Shown here: in pieces, positions 47,091 to 57,992 of the stretch
Layout: each line of letters opens with the position of its first letter
Position numbering within the stretch: position 1 is the first letter of the stretch
Assembly (NCBI GenBank): GCA_029817715.1
Contig: JARUPY010000606.1
Span: 2,170,001 to 2,234,000, forward strand
From: Melastoma dodecandrum
Lineage: Eukaryota; Streptophyta; Magnoliopsida; Myrtales; Melastomataceae
Direction of reading: 5' to 3'
DNA: 64,000 nt
Program-made: the position numbers and the translations under genes
Notes under the pieces: model-generated
What the model saw: the letters and a program-made list of their open reading frames with translations, nothing else
What the model was told of the DNA's origin: nothing
Database searches by the model: none

Positions 47091-48431
47091 CCCGTGCACG
47101 GGAAGATTAAGTTCATACGTACAATTTTTCTTTTTTTAAATTAGTCATAAAAACAAATGCCTTTTTGTTTTTGTAAATTATAACATAGTAAAATTTATCA
47201 AACATTTTTTAGTAATAACCCGATGGGCTTATTACTTTATGAGAGGATGAACAATAATGGGCTTAGTACATTTACACAATACTGTATGATATGATTTACT
47301 AAATTTATTAGTAATTTACTATACGGTACAATACGATTTAGTAAATTTTTTAGTAATTTATTGTATCGATGTACTACATTTTTTTAGTAGTTTACTAGGA
47401 TTTTTTAGTAATTTACTATATTGTACTATACGATTTACTAAATTTTTTAGTAGATGTACATACTTTTTACTAAACAATAAATTGTACTAAAAATTGTTAG
47501 TAACCTTAGTAATTGGTGAGCGGAATAAACAGTAATGGACTTGTACATTTGTTCAATTCTGTACAATACAATTTACTAAAAATATTAGTAATTTACGATA
47601 CGGTATGATACGATTTACTATATTTTTTAGTATTCTAATGTATTGATGTACTAAAATTTTTAATAATTTACTATACAGTACAATACGATTTAACAAATTC
47701 TTTTGTACATTTACTAGAAGATTCTAAAAAATCCTAGTAAATTACTAAAAATTTTAGTACATCGGTACAGTAGAATACTAAAAAATATAGTAAATCGTAT
47801 CGTATTGTATCGTAAATTACTAATATTTTAAGTAAATCGTATTGTACAGTATTGTACAAATTTACTAGCATATCAATGTTCATTCGTGCCACAAATTACT
47901 AAGCCCATTGGATTACTAAAAAGGTTTGGTAAATTTTACTGTTTAGTAAATCGTATTGTACCGTATTGTAAATGTACTGTAAATGTACTAAAATGTTTAG
48001 TAAATTGTATTGTACAAAATAGTAAATTACTGAAAAACCTCTACTAAAGATTTTAGTACATCGGTACAGTAAATTACTAAAAAATTTTAGTAAATCGTAT
48101 TATACCATATCGTAAATGTACAATACGATTTACTAAATCGTATTTTATAGTATTGTACAAATGGATTAGCCAATTATTATTCATTCCTCTCACAAATTAC
48201 TAAGCCCATTAGATCATTAATAAGAATTTTTAGTACATTTTACTTTTGTACTTTACTAATAAATTACAATATAATTGTTATACATTTTTATACAAATAGT
48301 GTACTAAAAAAATTGGAAGAATACAAAACCAAATTGTTGTTATGACTAATTTCGGTTGATTTTTTGTTCATTATGATTAAATTTTTTTTAAAAAAGAATT
48401 ATACCTGCGGACTTATCGTCCCGGGCACGGG
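47091..48431. mobile_element. Fold-back (large inverted-repeat) element of AGTAAA/TTTACT words
   Basis: Bounded by CCCGTGCACGGG at 47,091-47,102 and CCCGGGCACGGG at 48,420-48,431. The bases inside are inverted copies of each other (AAGATTAAGT... on the left; on the right, reverse-complemented, ACGATAAGTCC...). The interior is a long imperfect palindrome. The GATGGGCTTATTAC block with GAGAGGATGAACAATAAT at 47,221-47,255 reappears inverted at 48,175-48,215, and the arms meet around 47,700. It is built from repeated TTTACTAAAT/AGTAATTTACT and CGATTTAGTAAA words. No coding capacity. No convincing target duplication found, so the exact family is open. Confidence 0.65.
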
Positions 48432-48765
48432 AGAAGAGTAAACCACCTCGATCAAGATTCGATTAGAAATCAACGAGAAAAACCTCTTCCTTTCTCTCTT
48501 CACGTCCTCTTATCTCTCTTCCTCGTTCTCTACGACGGATAGAATTTTTAAAATTATATTTTAATAGATTCTCGGTTAATAAACAAACAGAGGGCACAAC
48601 ATCTTTTCAATTTTCTAATTTTTATGTAACAGACTGTGATGCGCGTTGATACTAGATATCTTTGTATGGCATGATGTCCTCCGATTATAAGGAGTCCTCG
48701 AGTTCAAATCACGCCAATATTGAAGGGTTGCCAATGTCCGAGGAGCCCCGGAAGACAACATCGGC
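48432..48765. other. 3' side of the NCL-like gene
   Basis: AT-rich, no coding. Probably contains the 3' untranslated region of the minus-strand exchanger gene. A box-B-like GAGTTCAAATC at about 48,701 is not part of a complete tRNA. Confidence 0.4.
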
Positions 48766-51700
48766 TTAGGACCAACCCAAAACAGTGGTGAGAACGTAGA
48801 GCAATAATAGAGACAGAGGATACAGAGCGAATGACACGATGCTGATCCACACCGGGAACTTGGTCGAGATGCTTGCGATCATGCCCATGAGGGCACAGAT
48901 GAGCAGAACCACGAGGACCTCCGCCGATGCGTCCCAAGATATGTCCCTTATGTAGACCAGCGATAGGAATATGGCTAGGCCAACCACGTTGTTCATGAAC
49001 ACCCCATTGTACACCTCGGTGAATGTCAGGGATACGTCCTTGACGGTTTTCTTCTTTGCCGATGCGATCACGGCCAGTGCCTGCCTGTAGCTCATCCCAA
49101 GGGGAAGGAGGATGTACGATACGAAGAAGGATGGGATCCCTGCAGATGTGCCGAACTCGTCGAGGCTCTCCATGAGAGGTAGCCCGAGCACTGCGGCTAT
49201 CGCCGTCCCGATCACGATCAGGAACCCTGCTTTCACATAGTTCCACCAGACCCGAAGTTCGTCTCGGGATTTGCCAGGATCAGCTCGGGATTGGGACAAA
49301 AGTAGCCTCTGCTGCTCCTCTGAAATGGCCTCCGTTTTCCTCCTCCACAGCCGCATGGTATGCTGTCCGCTCGTAGAACCATTTGTGTGCGGCTTTGGCT
49401 GACTCAACCACTTCCCGACCCCTTGAATGAACTCCGATTCACTGATGGCTTGGTCTTCAGAAACGTCAAAAAGGCGCATTAGGGAACTTGCAAACTCGTC
49501 AGTTGTCATTCCTACTTCTCCCATCTGTATTCCGAGTATGAATGCATAAAGTTCCATCAGTGACACCTTCGAATCTTTGTTCTGATCGATCTTGTTGAAG
49601 ATGCTGCAGAATTCCAAACTCAACAAAGTTAGAAATATTCAAATAGACAAGTAAGGAATGCGGCAGAAACCGGACTCACTCTTTTATTCGATCCTCGTCC
49701 GGCTTGCCATTAACTGTGAGAAGCCTTCGTATGCCACTCCCTCCTCTGTAAAAGCTCAGTACATACTCCAATCTCTTTTCTTGTATGAATGGTTGAAAAA
49801 TCTGGGACAGTGATCTGATTCTCAAAACCTGCCACTGGTGGAGGATTCAGCTGTGTACTCACAATTGTATTGTACCTGGTAAATGCAGTATGTGGTGAGG
49901 AGGGCAAGCGTGATCACAAGACTAGCCAAAACGACAATCCGTATCCCGGCAGTTGAATTCACGATCTTGGCGAGCTGAAGAACGAGGAACGGGACCAGCG
50001 ACACGACCATGATCCTCCCGATGTTCTTCGTGTCGTCGTCCGTCTCGACACCATAGCCTGAAACAAAATCGACGAGAAAAATCACCGCCAAAAGATCTTC
50101 CTGCATACGGCCATTAAACTTTGAACCGTCTGGGACCACCTGTTAGAGAGAATGGTACACGATTAGACCGTGCGCCCGATGAAGACGGCTGGGAGAGATG
50201 GTGGCTGCCGAAAGCGACGATAGAGCCCCATACGAGGGTGAGACTGAAGATGGCGGAGCCGGCAACCATCGCAATATTCATTGCAGCTATCGTCTCCAGC
50301 GTATCAGTGCTTGCAGAAATCACAGTGGCTGTTGGGATTAAACGAGATTAAGATGTGGCTTATTCCAAGATACTTTGTAAAATAATTCAATGAAACATGA
50401 AAGAAGTGACATTAATCTTTTGCATAGTTAATTTTGTATACTGGTCAACGCAAGTTTAATTACTAACTTGTGAAACGGTTAGTGTGTTACTAAAATGGTG
50501 CCGTTGATAACACTACGAAAATAAAGTTATTCAGTATTCTTAATCGGGGTTTTACAAGGTTACGTATGAAAGTTTATATTAGATCTTGATAGTTTTACTG
50601 CATTTTTAGTTTATTTGTGTTTTTAAGTCGAGTTATGTTGTTTTCTTAGTTTGAGTCTAGTTAGGTTGAATGAGTTTAAATGCATTATGGTATATTGTCT
50701 TGATTTAGTGTAGGTGAAGGAGAAGCTCGAAGTGGACAACAATGGATAGAGAGCAGGAGTAAACATTTGCTATTCAAAAGCAGTACCAAACCGAATATCG
50801 AAATCCTAAATACCGAAATAATTTTAATATATCGATTTGATATTTAAAAATTTTAAAATTATCGAGACAAATACTACCATGGGGTGGAGATACAAACATG
50901 ACGTTGAGGCAACTGGGACAAGATGAGGATCAGGAGGCGGACGAGGAGGTAACTAGGATACGAGGACGTGGAGGCGGAGCTGTGGGAGGAGGTGGACGTG
51001 GAGGCAACCGGGACACGTTAGAGGTAGGCAAGATGTTGAAGGTAATTTATGATCAATATTAATTTGTGTTAAAATTAGTAACGGAAATGTCATTTAAGTG
51101 GGTCATTAAGTAGGGCATTTAAGTAGATGATTAAATATGTCATTTAAGGTGTCGGTTTCTTTTGACATTTGGTTTTCATATTCATCCTTATATATTAGGG
51201 AACATGTAGACATTTCATGTAAGAGAGTAAGAAAAAGTTTAAAGAAAGAGAAATTATTTTCCCAGCCAAAACATTCCAATATACATTCCTCGTAGGTGTA
51301 GCAGCTCTACAGAAGGTTTTCCCTATCCTATAGAAGGTCGTCAGCAATACATAACCTACATTCTGCTAGTACCTTCTCCCTTCCTATCTAATCCTACACA
51401 CATAACCTCCAACAAATTAGGTATCAGAGCGTAGAAGGTCATGTCTGCATCCGCTGGCAACATGTTCTTCACCTTTTCTCCCAACCAAATCCCCATCTTC
51501 GACGGTGAGCACTTCGACTATTGGAGTTCTCAAATGGAGACCATTTTCCTTTCGCAAGTTCTATGGAAACTTATGGAGGAAGGTTACGAAGAAGTTCCAG
51601 AAGGAATCTCTCTCCCAGAAGGTGACAACACTTCCGCAAAAGGTGTCATCAATCCCACAAAAGATGAATAGAAGGCGTACAAGGAGAGCGTCATGAAGAA

Positions 51701-54700
51701 TGCCATGGCTCTGCGGATTCTGCAACAATCCGTGTGCAAAACTATCTACCTAAGGATATTCGGCCTGAAGAAGGTGAATAAAGCGTGAGAGGTCCTAAAG
51801 AAGGAGTTCAAAGGGTCACAGAAGGTGATCTCTATAAAGCTGCAGAACCTTTGGAGAGACTTTGACAATCTATCAATGAAAGACGTAGAAAACATCAAAG
51901 CTACTTCTCAAGGATCGTGGAGATTCTCAATCAATTGAAGAGTTGCGGAGAAATCGTCCCGGATCAAAAAGTCGTGGAGAAAATCCTCAGAAACTTGCCA
52001 TAGAAGTTTGAGCATGTGGTAACAGTGATTGAAGAGGTGAAGGATCTCTCGTATAAGTTTCCATCTATGAATTGATGTGTTCTCTAGAAGCCCATAAGAA
52101 ACGGGTCAGCGCACAACTCTGGTGGAGCAAGCATTTCAAGCGATATTGAATGTTTCTGAGCAGAAGCAAGAACGTTCTGGAAACAACAGAAGGTCCTATG
52201 GCAGAGGACGTGGAGGCAGGTCTCGTGGCAGAGGCAGAGGCTATGCAGATGGACAACCAGAAGGTCAGCACAGAAGCGGTCATGGAGAAGCAGAAGCAGG
52301 ATACCGCATCTGCAGAAAGAATAATCATGAAACAAAAAATTATCTTCTTCAATGCAGGAGATGCAAGTTTCCAACTCATTCAGATCGTGATTGCTAGTAC
52401 AAAGATAAAGAGCAGAAGCATGAACAGAAGCATGAGGACAGATGCTCAAAAAATTTCTCTAAGGAAGATGAACCTTCTAAAGTTTTCTATTCTTCCTCTA
52501 CACCGTTCAAGATATGAATGAGATATGGTTCCTCGATAGTGGTTGTAGTAGGGATTAAGAAGAACTTTATGGAGCTTGATGAGAAATACAACTCTCTCTT
52601 GGAACTTGGAGATAGAAAGAATTTGAAGATAGAAGGATTTGGCTTTATTTTCTTGAGAGGAAGTCAAATGCTTTTGCCACCTCTATGAAGTTTATAACAC
52701 TTGTAGAAAATCAAAGTGGATACATGATTAAGACCTTGAGGACATATCGTGGAGAAGAGTTTCTGTCAAGACCATTCTTGGACTATTACCAACAGAAGGG
52801 GATACAGAGACAGTTGACTGTACAACACTCTCCACAACAGAATGGAGTCGCAGAAACAAAGAACAGAACCATAGTAAAGATGGCCAGAAGCATCCTGAAG
52901 GACAAAGGTCTACCCAACAAGTTCTGGACAGAAGCTGTTAACACATCTGCCTTCCTTCTTAACAGATCCCCTACAAAAGCGGTTAGGCACAAGACACCAT
53001 ATGAAGCGTGGCACAGAAGGAAGCCCGTGGTAAATCATTTGGAAGTATTTGGGTGTATTGAATATGCACTCACCCCTTCTCAAGGAAGAGAAATGTTTGA
53101 TGAGAAAGGTGAGAAGTTGATTTTCATCGGATATAGTGATGAATTGAAGGGATATCGTCTGTATAATCCGAATACTGACAAGTTAGTTTTGTTGAGAGAT
53201 GTTATCTTTGATGAACATATAGCTTGGAAGTGGTAGGAAGAGACTTCTATGACTCAGATGTTCCAGTATACGGAAGGATTAGCAGAAGCATCTGTACAGA
53301 ACTCTATCAGAACAACAGAAACAACAGCAGAAGTTACAGTACAGAATACCATCGGAACAACAGAAGCTAGTTGCTCTAGAATCATTCCAAAAGCAAAGGG
53401 TCCTATTGGAGATACACCACCAAGGAGGCATCGATCATTCACTGAAATTTATGAGCAAGCGAACTTTGCTCTTGCTGCATTTGAGCCACAGAACTTTGAA
53501 GAGGCAGCCAAAGAAGAAAAATGGAGATATGCCATGAAGGAGGAGATGACTTCTATAGAGAAGAATGACACGTGGTCATTGGTCGATCTCCCAGAAGGAA
53601 AAGAAGCTATCGGCTTGAAATGGGTCTACAAGACCAAGTATAATGAAGATGGAAGCGTGCAGAAGCATAAAGCTCGCATCGTAGCAAAAGGTTGTTCACA
53701 GAAGCCCGTCGTTGATTTTACAGAAACTTTTGCTCCTGTAGTAAGGATGGAGACAATCCATACTGTTCTAGTCATTGCAGCACATAAGGAGCTTGAAGTA
53801 TTTCAGCTTGATGTCAAGTCAGCATTTCTGAATGGAGTACTAGAAGAAGAAGTCTACAGACTACATAAGGCACAGAAGACAAAGTCTACAGACTACATAA
53901 GGCTCTATATGGTTTGAAGCAAGCACCAAGAGCGTGGAATTGCAGAATTGATTCCTACCTACAGAAGAAATGATTCTCCAGAAGCTCAGTAGAACCTTCG
54001 CTATACATACAGAAGATTGGTTCTGGTTTTCTACTAGCATGTCTTTATGTGGATGATTTGATCTACACTAGCACCAGCAGAAGCTTGCTGTAGAAGTTCA
54101 AGGAAGCCATGATGGAAGAGTTTGAGATGATGGATCTTGGCTTAATGAAGTACTTTCTCGGATTTCAAGTGAAGGAGAAGAAATGAGAGATTTTCATTTC
54201 TCAAGAGAAGTACATAGCGGATCTATTGAAGAAATTTCGTATGGAGAATACGAAGCCAATTTCTACTCCAATGTCACTCAATAAGAAGTTACATAAGGAA
54301 GATTTTACAGAAGGCTTTGACTCGAAGATCTACAGAAGTCTGGTTGGTTCTCTTATCTATCTCACTCACACTCGGACGGATATTGTTCATTCTGTGAGTT
54401 TGCTGTCTAGATTCACGAGCAACCCCAGTAGAACTTATTTCACAGCAGCAAAAATGGTTCTACGCTACCTGAAAAGCACACAGAAGGTTGGACTGAAGTA
54501 TACAAAAGAGCAAAAAAATGATCTGGTGGGTTATGTAGATCAGGATACTTGTTCTGCATTGGAACAGAGCCCATTTCATGGAGTTTAAAGAAGAAAAGCA
54601 CCGTTGCTCTCTCATCTGTAGAAGCTGAGCATATCGCAGCAAATGAAGCAACAAGAGAAGCTGTCTGGCTCAGAAGGTTACTTCTAGAGTTACAACAGAA

Positions 54701-57139
54701 GGTGAACGAGCCAATAACAATCTTCTGTGATAACCAATCTGTAATTGCTATGACCAAGAATCCAGTTTTTCATGCAAGATCGAAGCACATAGAACTTCGT
54801 CATCATTTCATCAGAGAGATGGTTTTGTACAAGGAGATACTTCTAGAGTTCATCAGCACCCATGATCAACCCGTAGATATTCTTACGAAGGCGATGTCTT
54901 TTGAGAAGTTTGAGACTTTCAAAGACTTCTTGAAGATCATAAATTAAGAGGGGGTGTTAACGGTAATTTACGATCAAGATTAATTGTTATTAAATTTAGT
55001 AACAGAAATGTCATTTAATTGAGTCATTAAGTAGAGAATTTAAGTAGATGATTAAATATGTCATTTAAGGTATCGGTTTCTTTTGATATTTGTTTTTCCT
55101 ACTCTTCCCTATATATTAAGGAACGTATAGACATTTCATGTAAGAGAGTAAGAAAAAGCTAAAGAAAGATAAATCATTTCCGCAGCCAAAACACTCCAAT
55201 ATATATTCCTCGTAGGTGTAATAGTTCTATAGAAGGTTTACTCTATCCTACAGAAGTTTGTCAGCAATAGATAACATACGTTCTGCTTTTATCCAATCCT
55301 ACACACATAACCCCCAACACAAGATGCCAACAAGAGGCAGAAAACCCTGAACCTTGGCACATTGCACTTGGTTTTGGAATTAGCTTGGCAGGGGCCGGTA
55401 GTGATGTGCCAAAAAGGATGGGTCAAAGCCCATAAAGAGATTCGACCCAATTAAATTTGACTTATTTGGAATTTATGATTCTTTTTTAATTTACCGAATT
55501 CGAACATAATATCAAAATATTTAATAAACTTTTCTACAATAACAAATATCAATTATCGATTATTGAATTTCAAATATCGAATCGTCAAGATTTATGCTTG
55601 GTATTTAGAATTCCAAAATTTTTGCTCACCCCTGCTTATCTTTAGAAAATGTGATAAGCAAAGGAGGCGTTCATTTACAAGAAGAACACGACCTTCAACA
55701 ATTTGTATAAAACTTTGTTCCATTACTTCAGTCTTCTCAATATCACAATTCACGGAGATGGAAAGGACCAGTCACTTGTTTTAGTCTTTTTTAGATTATT
55801 TTATTTTATTGCACTTATTAGATTTTAGTTTTTTAGGAATTTTTTTTATAATTATATATTTTAAGTGTAATCTTACAGAAAAGGGAATATTTTTGGGCTT
55901 TTTTTTTAGTTTTCGGTTGACTTTCAATCTAAAAAGAGGGAGAAGGCAAATGTCAGCTTCTGAGTGTAGACGATGCAGCTACTTCCCGAGTTGAAAGCAT
56001 GAGAGGGCGTTCTTTTCTTTTATTTCTTTCCTTTTGATGTGATCGTTGTTTTCTTCTAAACTTTTTGAAATTTGGATGACTGTTACTTTTAGCGTGAATA
56101 ATTTTCTCAAAATTTCTTTGTTTATGTTATTCTAGTTTATATGGTTATTATCCATGGTCGTAAATCGTTAATTATATGATCAACTAATTAATTTGATGGT
56201 TAAGCGTGGATTGGATAGTCTAAGTTAGTGTCATATTGCTGGAGCTAATTAATGAGACGTATAGTAATATATTGGATCAACTTAGGTAGTCAATTAAGGT
56301 GGACACATTTTTTACTATTTAATTGCCATAAATAGAGTTATTAGTTTCACACAGTTCGAGAGTAAATAGATAATTGAACTCTAAATTAATAACTTAAAAA
56401 TTCAATAACCAGGTAATAGTAGGAACGAATTGGATGATTCGTTAGAAAAATTAAAAGTTATAAAATTTTCTTTATGTTCTCATTTTTATTTCCTTATTTA
56501 TTTTTGTTTTCTTCATATGATTTGATCTCAGTTTAGCTGATCGAAATTTTTTATGAGATTGTCCTATTTACGAGGTAATGCCAGAGTAATTTAATTTGTC
56601 TCTTTTACGAATTTGAATTTAATTTGAAATGATGAGAATTAACTAAGGAAAAGATATCATGCGAAGAGTGAATTTCATTTAATCATTGTTTTCATAATAT
56701 AATTTAATATTGACAAGAAAAAAATGCCCATAATAAAATGAAGTCAACGATTTTCATTTGATAAAAGTTACTTGCACGTCAGTGTTGCACTAGAAAGTCC
56801 AAATTTAACATATTTTTTCCTTTGTGAGAAGGTTAAATCCGTCTTTGATGCGCATAGTGTGAATTTATCATTTTTGACTAATCAACGGCAAAAGATTGCA
56901 GACTCACCGAGCATCACGGCAGACTGTGGGATGGCTCCGAGGATCTGGAATGCACTCGCGCCGAAGAACCCGGTCCCAAACATCCGGAAGAAGAGGTTTG
57001 ACCCGGAGGTGATGTATTGCGCCGCCACGGACAGCAGGTACTCGTAGACGGCCACGAGGAAAAGCTCTCCCCAGAGGCCCGACGTGCAAGGTAGGAACCC
57101 ATAAGTCAGCTCGCACGTAACGGTGGTGGACAGGATCAT
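48766..57139 (-). CDS. NCL: NCL-like Na+/Ca2+ exchanger with EF-hands (five exons, 520 aa), 6.6-kb intron 1
   Basis: Membrane cation antiporter of the plant NCL group. Minus-strand exons: 57,139-56,908; 50,328-50,140; 50,057-49,876; 49,801-49,680; 49,603-48,766, GT-AG throughout, 521 codons with stop. Exon 1 has [10 protein letters not shown], characteristic of NCLs, and GAIPQSAVM at the place of the first exchanger repeat. Two EF-hand loops lie in the middle: [12 protein letters not shown] and [12 protein letters not shown]. The second exchanger repeat is [20 protein letters not shown] followed by [19 protein letters not shown]. Hydrophobic membrane segments flank both. Typical NCLs are ~570 residues with a signal peptide. 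Here the start ATG (57,137-57,139) has an in-frame stop 45 bases upstream, but a CCTGCCAG acceptor-like site there suggests an extra 5' exon was missed. Intron 1 (50,329-56,907) holds a copia element. Confidence 0.85.
51034..51414 (+). repeat. 5' LTR of the copia element
   Basis: 381 bp, TGTTGAAGG...CTCCAACA. Contains TATATATTAG near 51,190 as a promoter candidate and CATTTCATGTAAGAGAGTAA, which is shared exactly with the 3' LTR. Confidence 0.93.
51441..52430 (+). pseudogene. Copia gag, broken
   Basis: Starts [20 protein letters not shown], then [16 protein letters not shown], a typical gag start. A stop follows at 51,669-51,671, after which the homology continues through other frames. The C-terminal frame 52,122-52,397 has an RGRGRG-rich tract and the zinc knuckle [11 protein letters not shown] with its last Cys changed to Tyr. 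Confidence 0.8.
52500..54947 (+). pseudogene. Copia pol (partial protease, integrase, RT, RNase H), broken
   Basis: Protease end: [20 protein letters not shown] near 52,560. Integrase part (52,685-53,236): [17 protein letters not shown] and [20 protein letters not shown] with the later D and E of the DDE core; the HHCC finger and first Asp are missing. Linker and RT (53,249-54,600): [37 protein letters not shown] and YVDDLIYT (about 54,045). RNase H (54,549-54,947): [20 protein letters not shown] and DNQSVIAM. Stops and shifts occur at 53,234-53,236, about 53,915-53,990, 54,184-54,186 and about 54,585. Not functional. Confidence 0.9.
54955..55319 (+). repeat. 3' LTR of the copia element
   Basis: 365 bp, TGTTAACGG...CCCCAACA, directly after the polypurine tract AAGAGGGGG. 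It lacks the TAGTACCTTCTCCC-like stretch present near the end of the 5' LTR. Confidence 0.93.
55640..56900. other. NCL intron 1, first part (minus-strand sense), no gene
   Basis: AT-rich intronic DNA with short open frames of no recognised family. The splice donor for exon 1 is GTGAGTC at 56,907-56,901 on the minus strand. Confidence 0.5.
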
Positions 57140-57990
57140 CGTCCCGTCAGTATGTTCGCCGGAGGTTTTGGACTCCGCCTACTGGCAGGGAGGAAGATGG
57201 GGAGGAGGAGGAGGGGAGCGTGACTACGCCTCGATCTTGAAGTGTAGTTGAAGTAAGAAGAGGGTCTTACGATAATCTATTTAAACTAATTAAGTTGTGC
57301 TAAAATGGAAATAATATAAATATATATATATATTTATAATTAACTCGGGTCAATTAAAAGACAGTAGCCGCCGACTGTGCAGTTGAAAGAAAAGTATAAA
57401 AAAAGGAGCTGTTGAATTACAAATGGGTTAACAAATGGGTGGATCTAGATTATCGCTACTTGTTTTAGTCTCACAAGAACATGTGATCAATTTGTCTCCA
57501 TGGACTTGGAGGTTGTGAATGGACAAATACGAACATGGTTTTCTTATCTTTTAGTTTTCAATCAGGGATGCGAAAATGACAAACAACAAAAGTTTGACCT
57601 CGGAGTTTGGGGAATCTCTGATCCCATCTTTGAGTAGTTTTCGATTGTGGGTGTAAAAACATGATAATATTAAAATCGCAAAATTTCGCACTTCTAACCG
57701 AAGACCGGATATGGTATACCAAATATCGTATTGAATATGGGTCTGATTACTAACTAGATGTGAACCCCTGGATTCTATCATCGATGGATATCTAGAACGT
57801 GGATAGGATGAACTCTGGCGCATATTTACCGCAGCTTCAAAAGGCGTGATTAGAAAACGTCGGGACTGTTGATTCGACTGGTCTTCAAGCAAACATCAAA
57901 TATGTAGATGTTTGATCCGGCTTATCTTTACGACGATGATGAAGAACACCAAAGTCGTAAAAATTGATATGGTTGGCCTTCAGGAAGATG
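57140..57990. promoter_or_regulatory. Upstream region of the NCL-like gene
   Basis: Pyrimidine-rich on the minus strand at 57,170-57,230 (CCTCCTCCTCC), compatible with a leader or a splice acceptor tract. An (AT)n run lies at about 57,317-57,335. The open frame at 57,551-57,892 has no recognised family. Confidence 0.4.
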
Positions 57991-57992
57991 AC

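Larger units (their letters stand above)
51034..55319 (+). mobile_element. Ty1/copia LTR retrotransposon, decayed, inserted antisense in NCL intron 1
   Basis: 5' LTR 51,034-51,414, 3' LTR 54,955-55,319, 5-bp TSD. The primer-binding site is close to the initiator tRNA-Met type: (T)AGGTATCAGAGC at 51,419-51,430. The polypurine tract AAGAGGGGG lies at 54,946-54,954. Gene order gag-(protease)-integrase-RT-RNase H is copia. The LTRs differ by many substitutions and an indel of about 15 bases, so the insertion is not recent. Coding frames carry several stops. Confidence 0.93.
51029..55324. repeat. 5-bp target-site duplication CAAGA around the copia element
   Basis: CAAGA at 51,029-51,033 precedes TGTTGAAGG. 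CAAGA at 55,320-55,324 follows CCCCCAACA. Perfect match. Confidence 0.93.
50754..55634. mobile_element. Older hAT-like sequence in NCL intron 1, split by the copia insertion
   Basis: The right end TTTTTGCTCACCCCTG (55,619-55,634) and the left CAGGAGTAAACATTTGC (50,754) resemble the CAGGGGTGAGCAAAA termini of hAT-type miniature elements. Inside both ends are the usual words (CCGAATATCGAAAT, ATTATCGATTATTGAAT). The copia TSD joins 51,033 to 55,325, so the two parts were once contiguous (about 590 bp). The flanking 8-mers (ATAGAGAG and CTTATCTT) do not match, so the ends may be off. Left of the copia lie GGACG(A/T)GGAGG imperfect repeats. Confidence 0.4.

Noticed and set aside
48698..48712. GAGTTCAAATCACGCC, another T-arm-like motif
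   Set aside because: No cloverleaf can be drawn around it.
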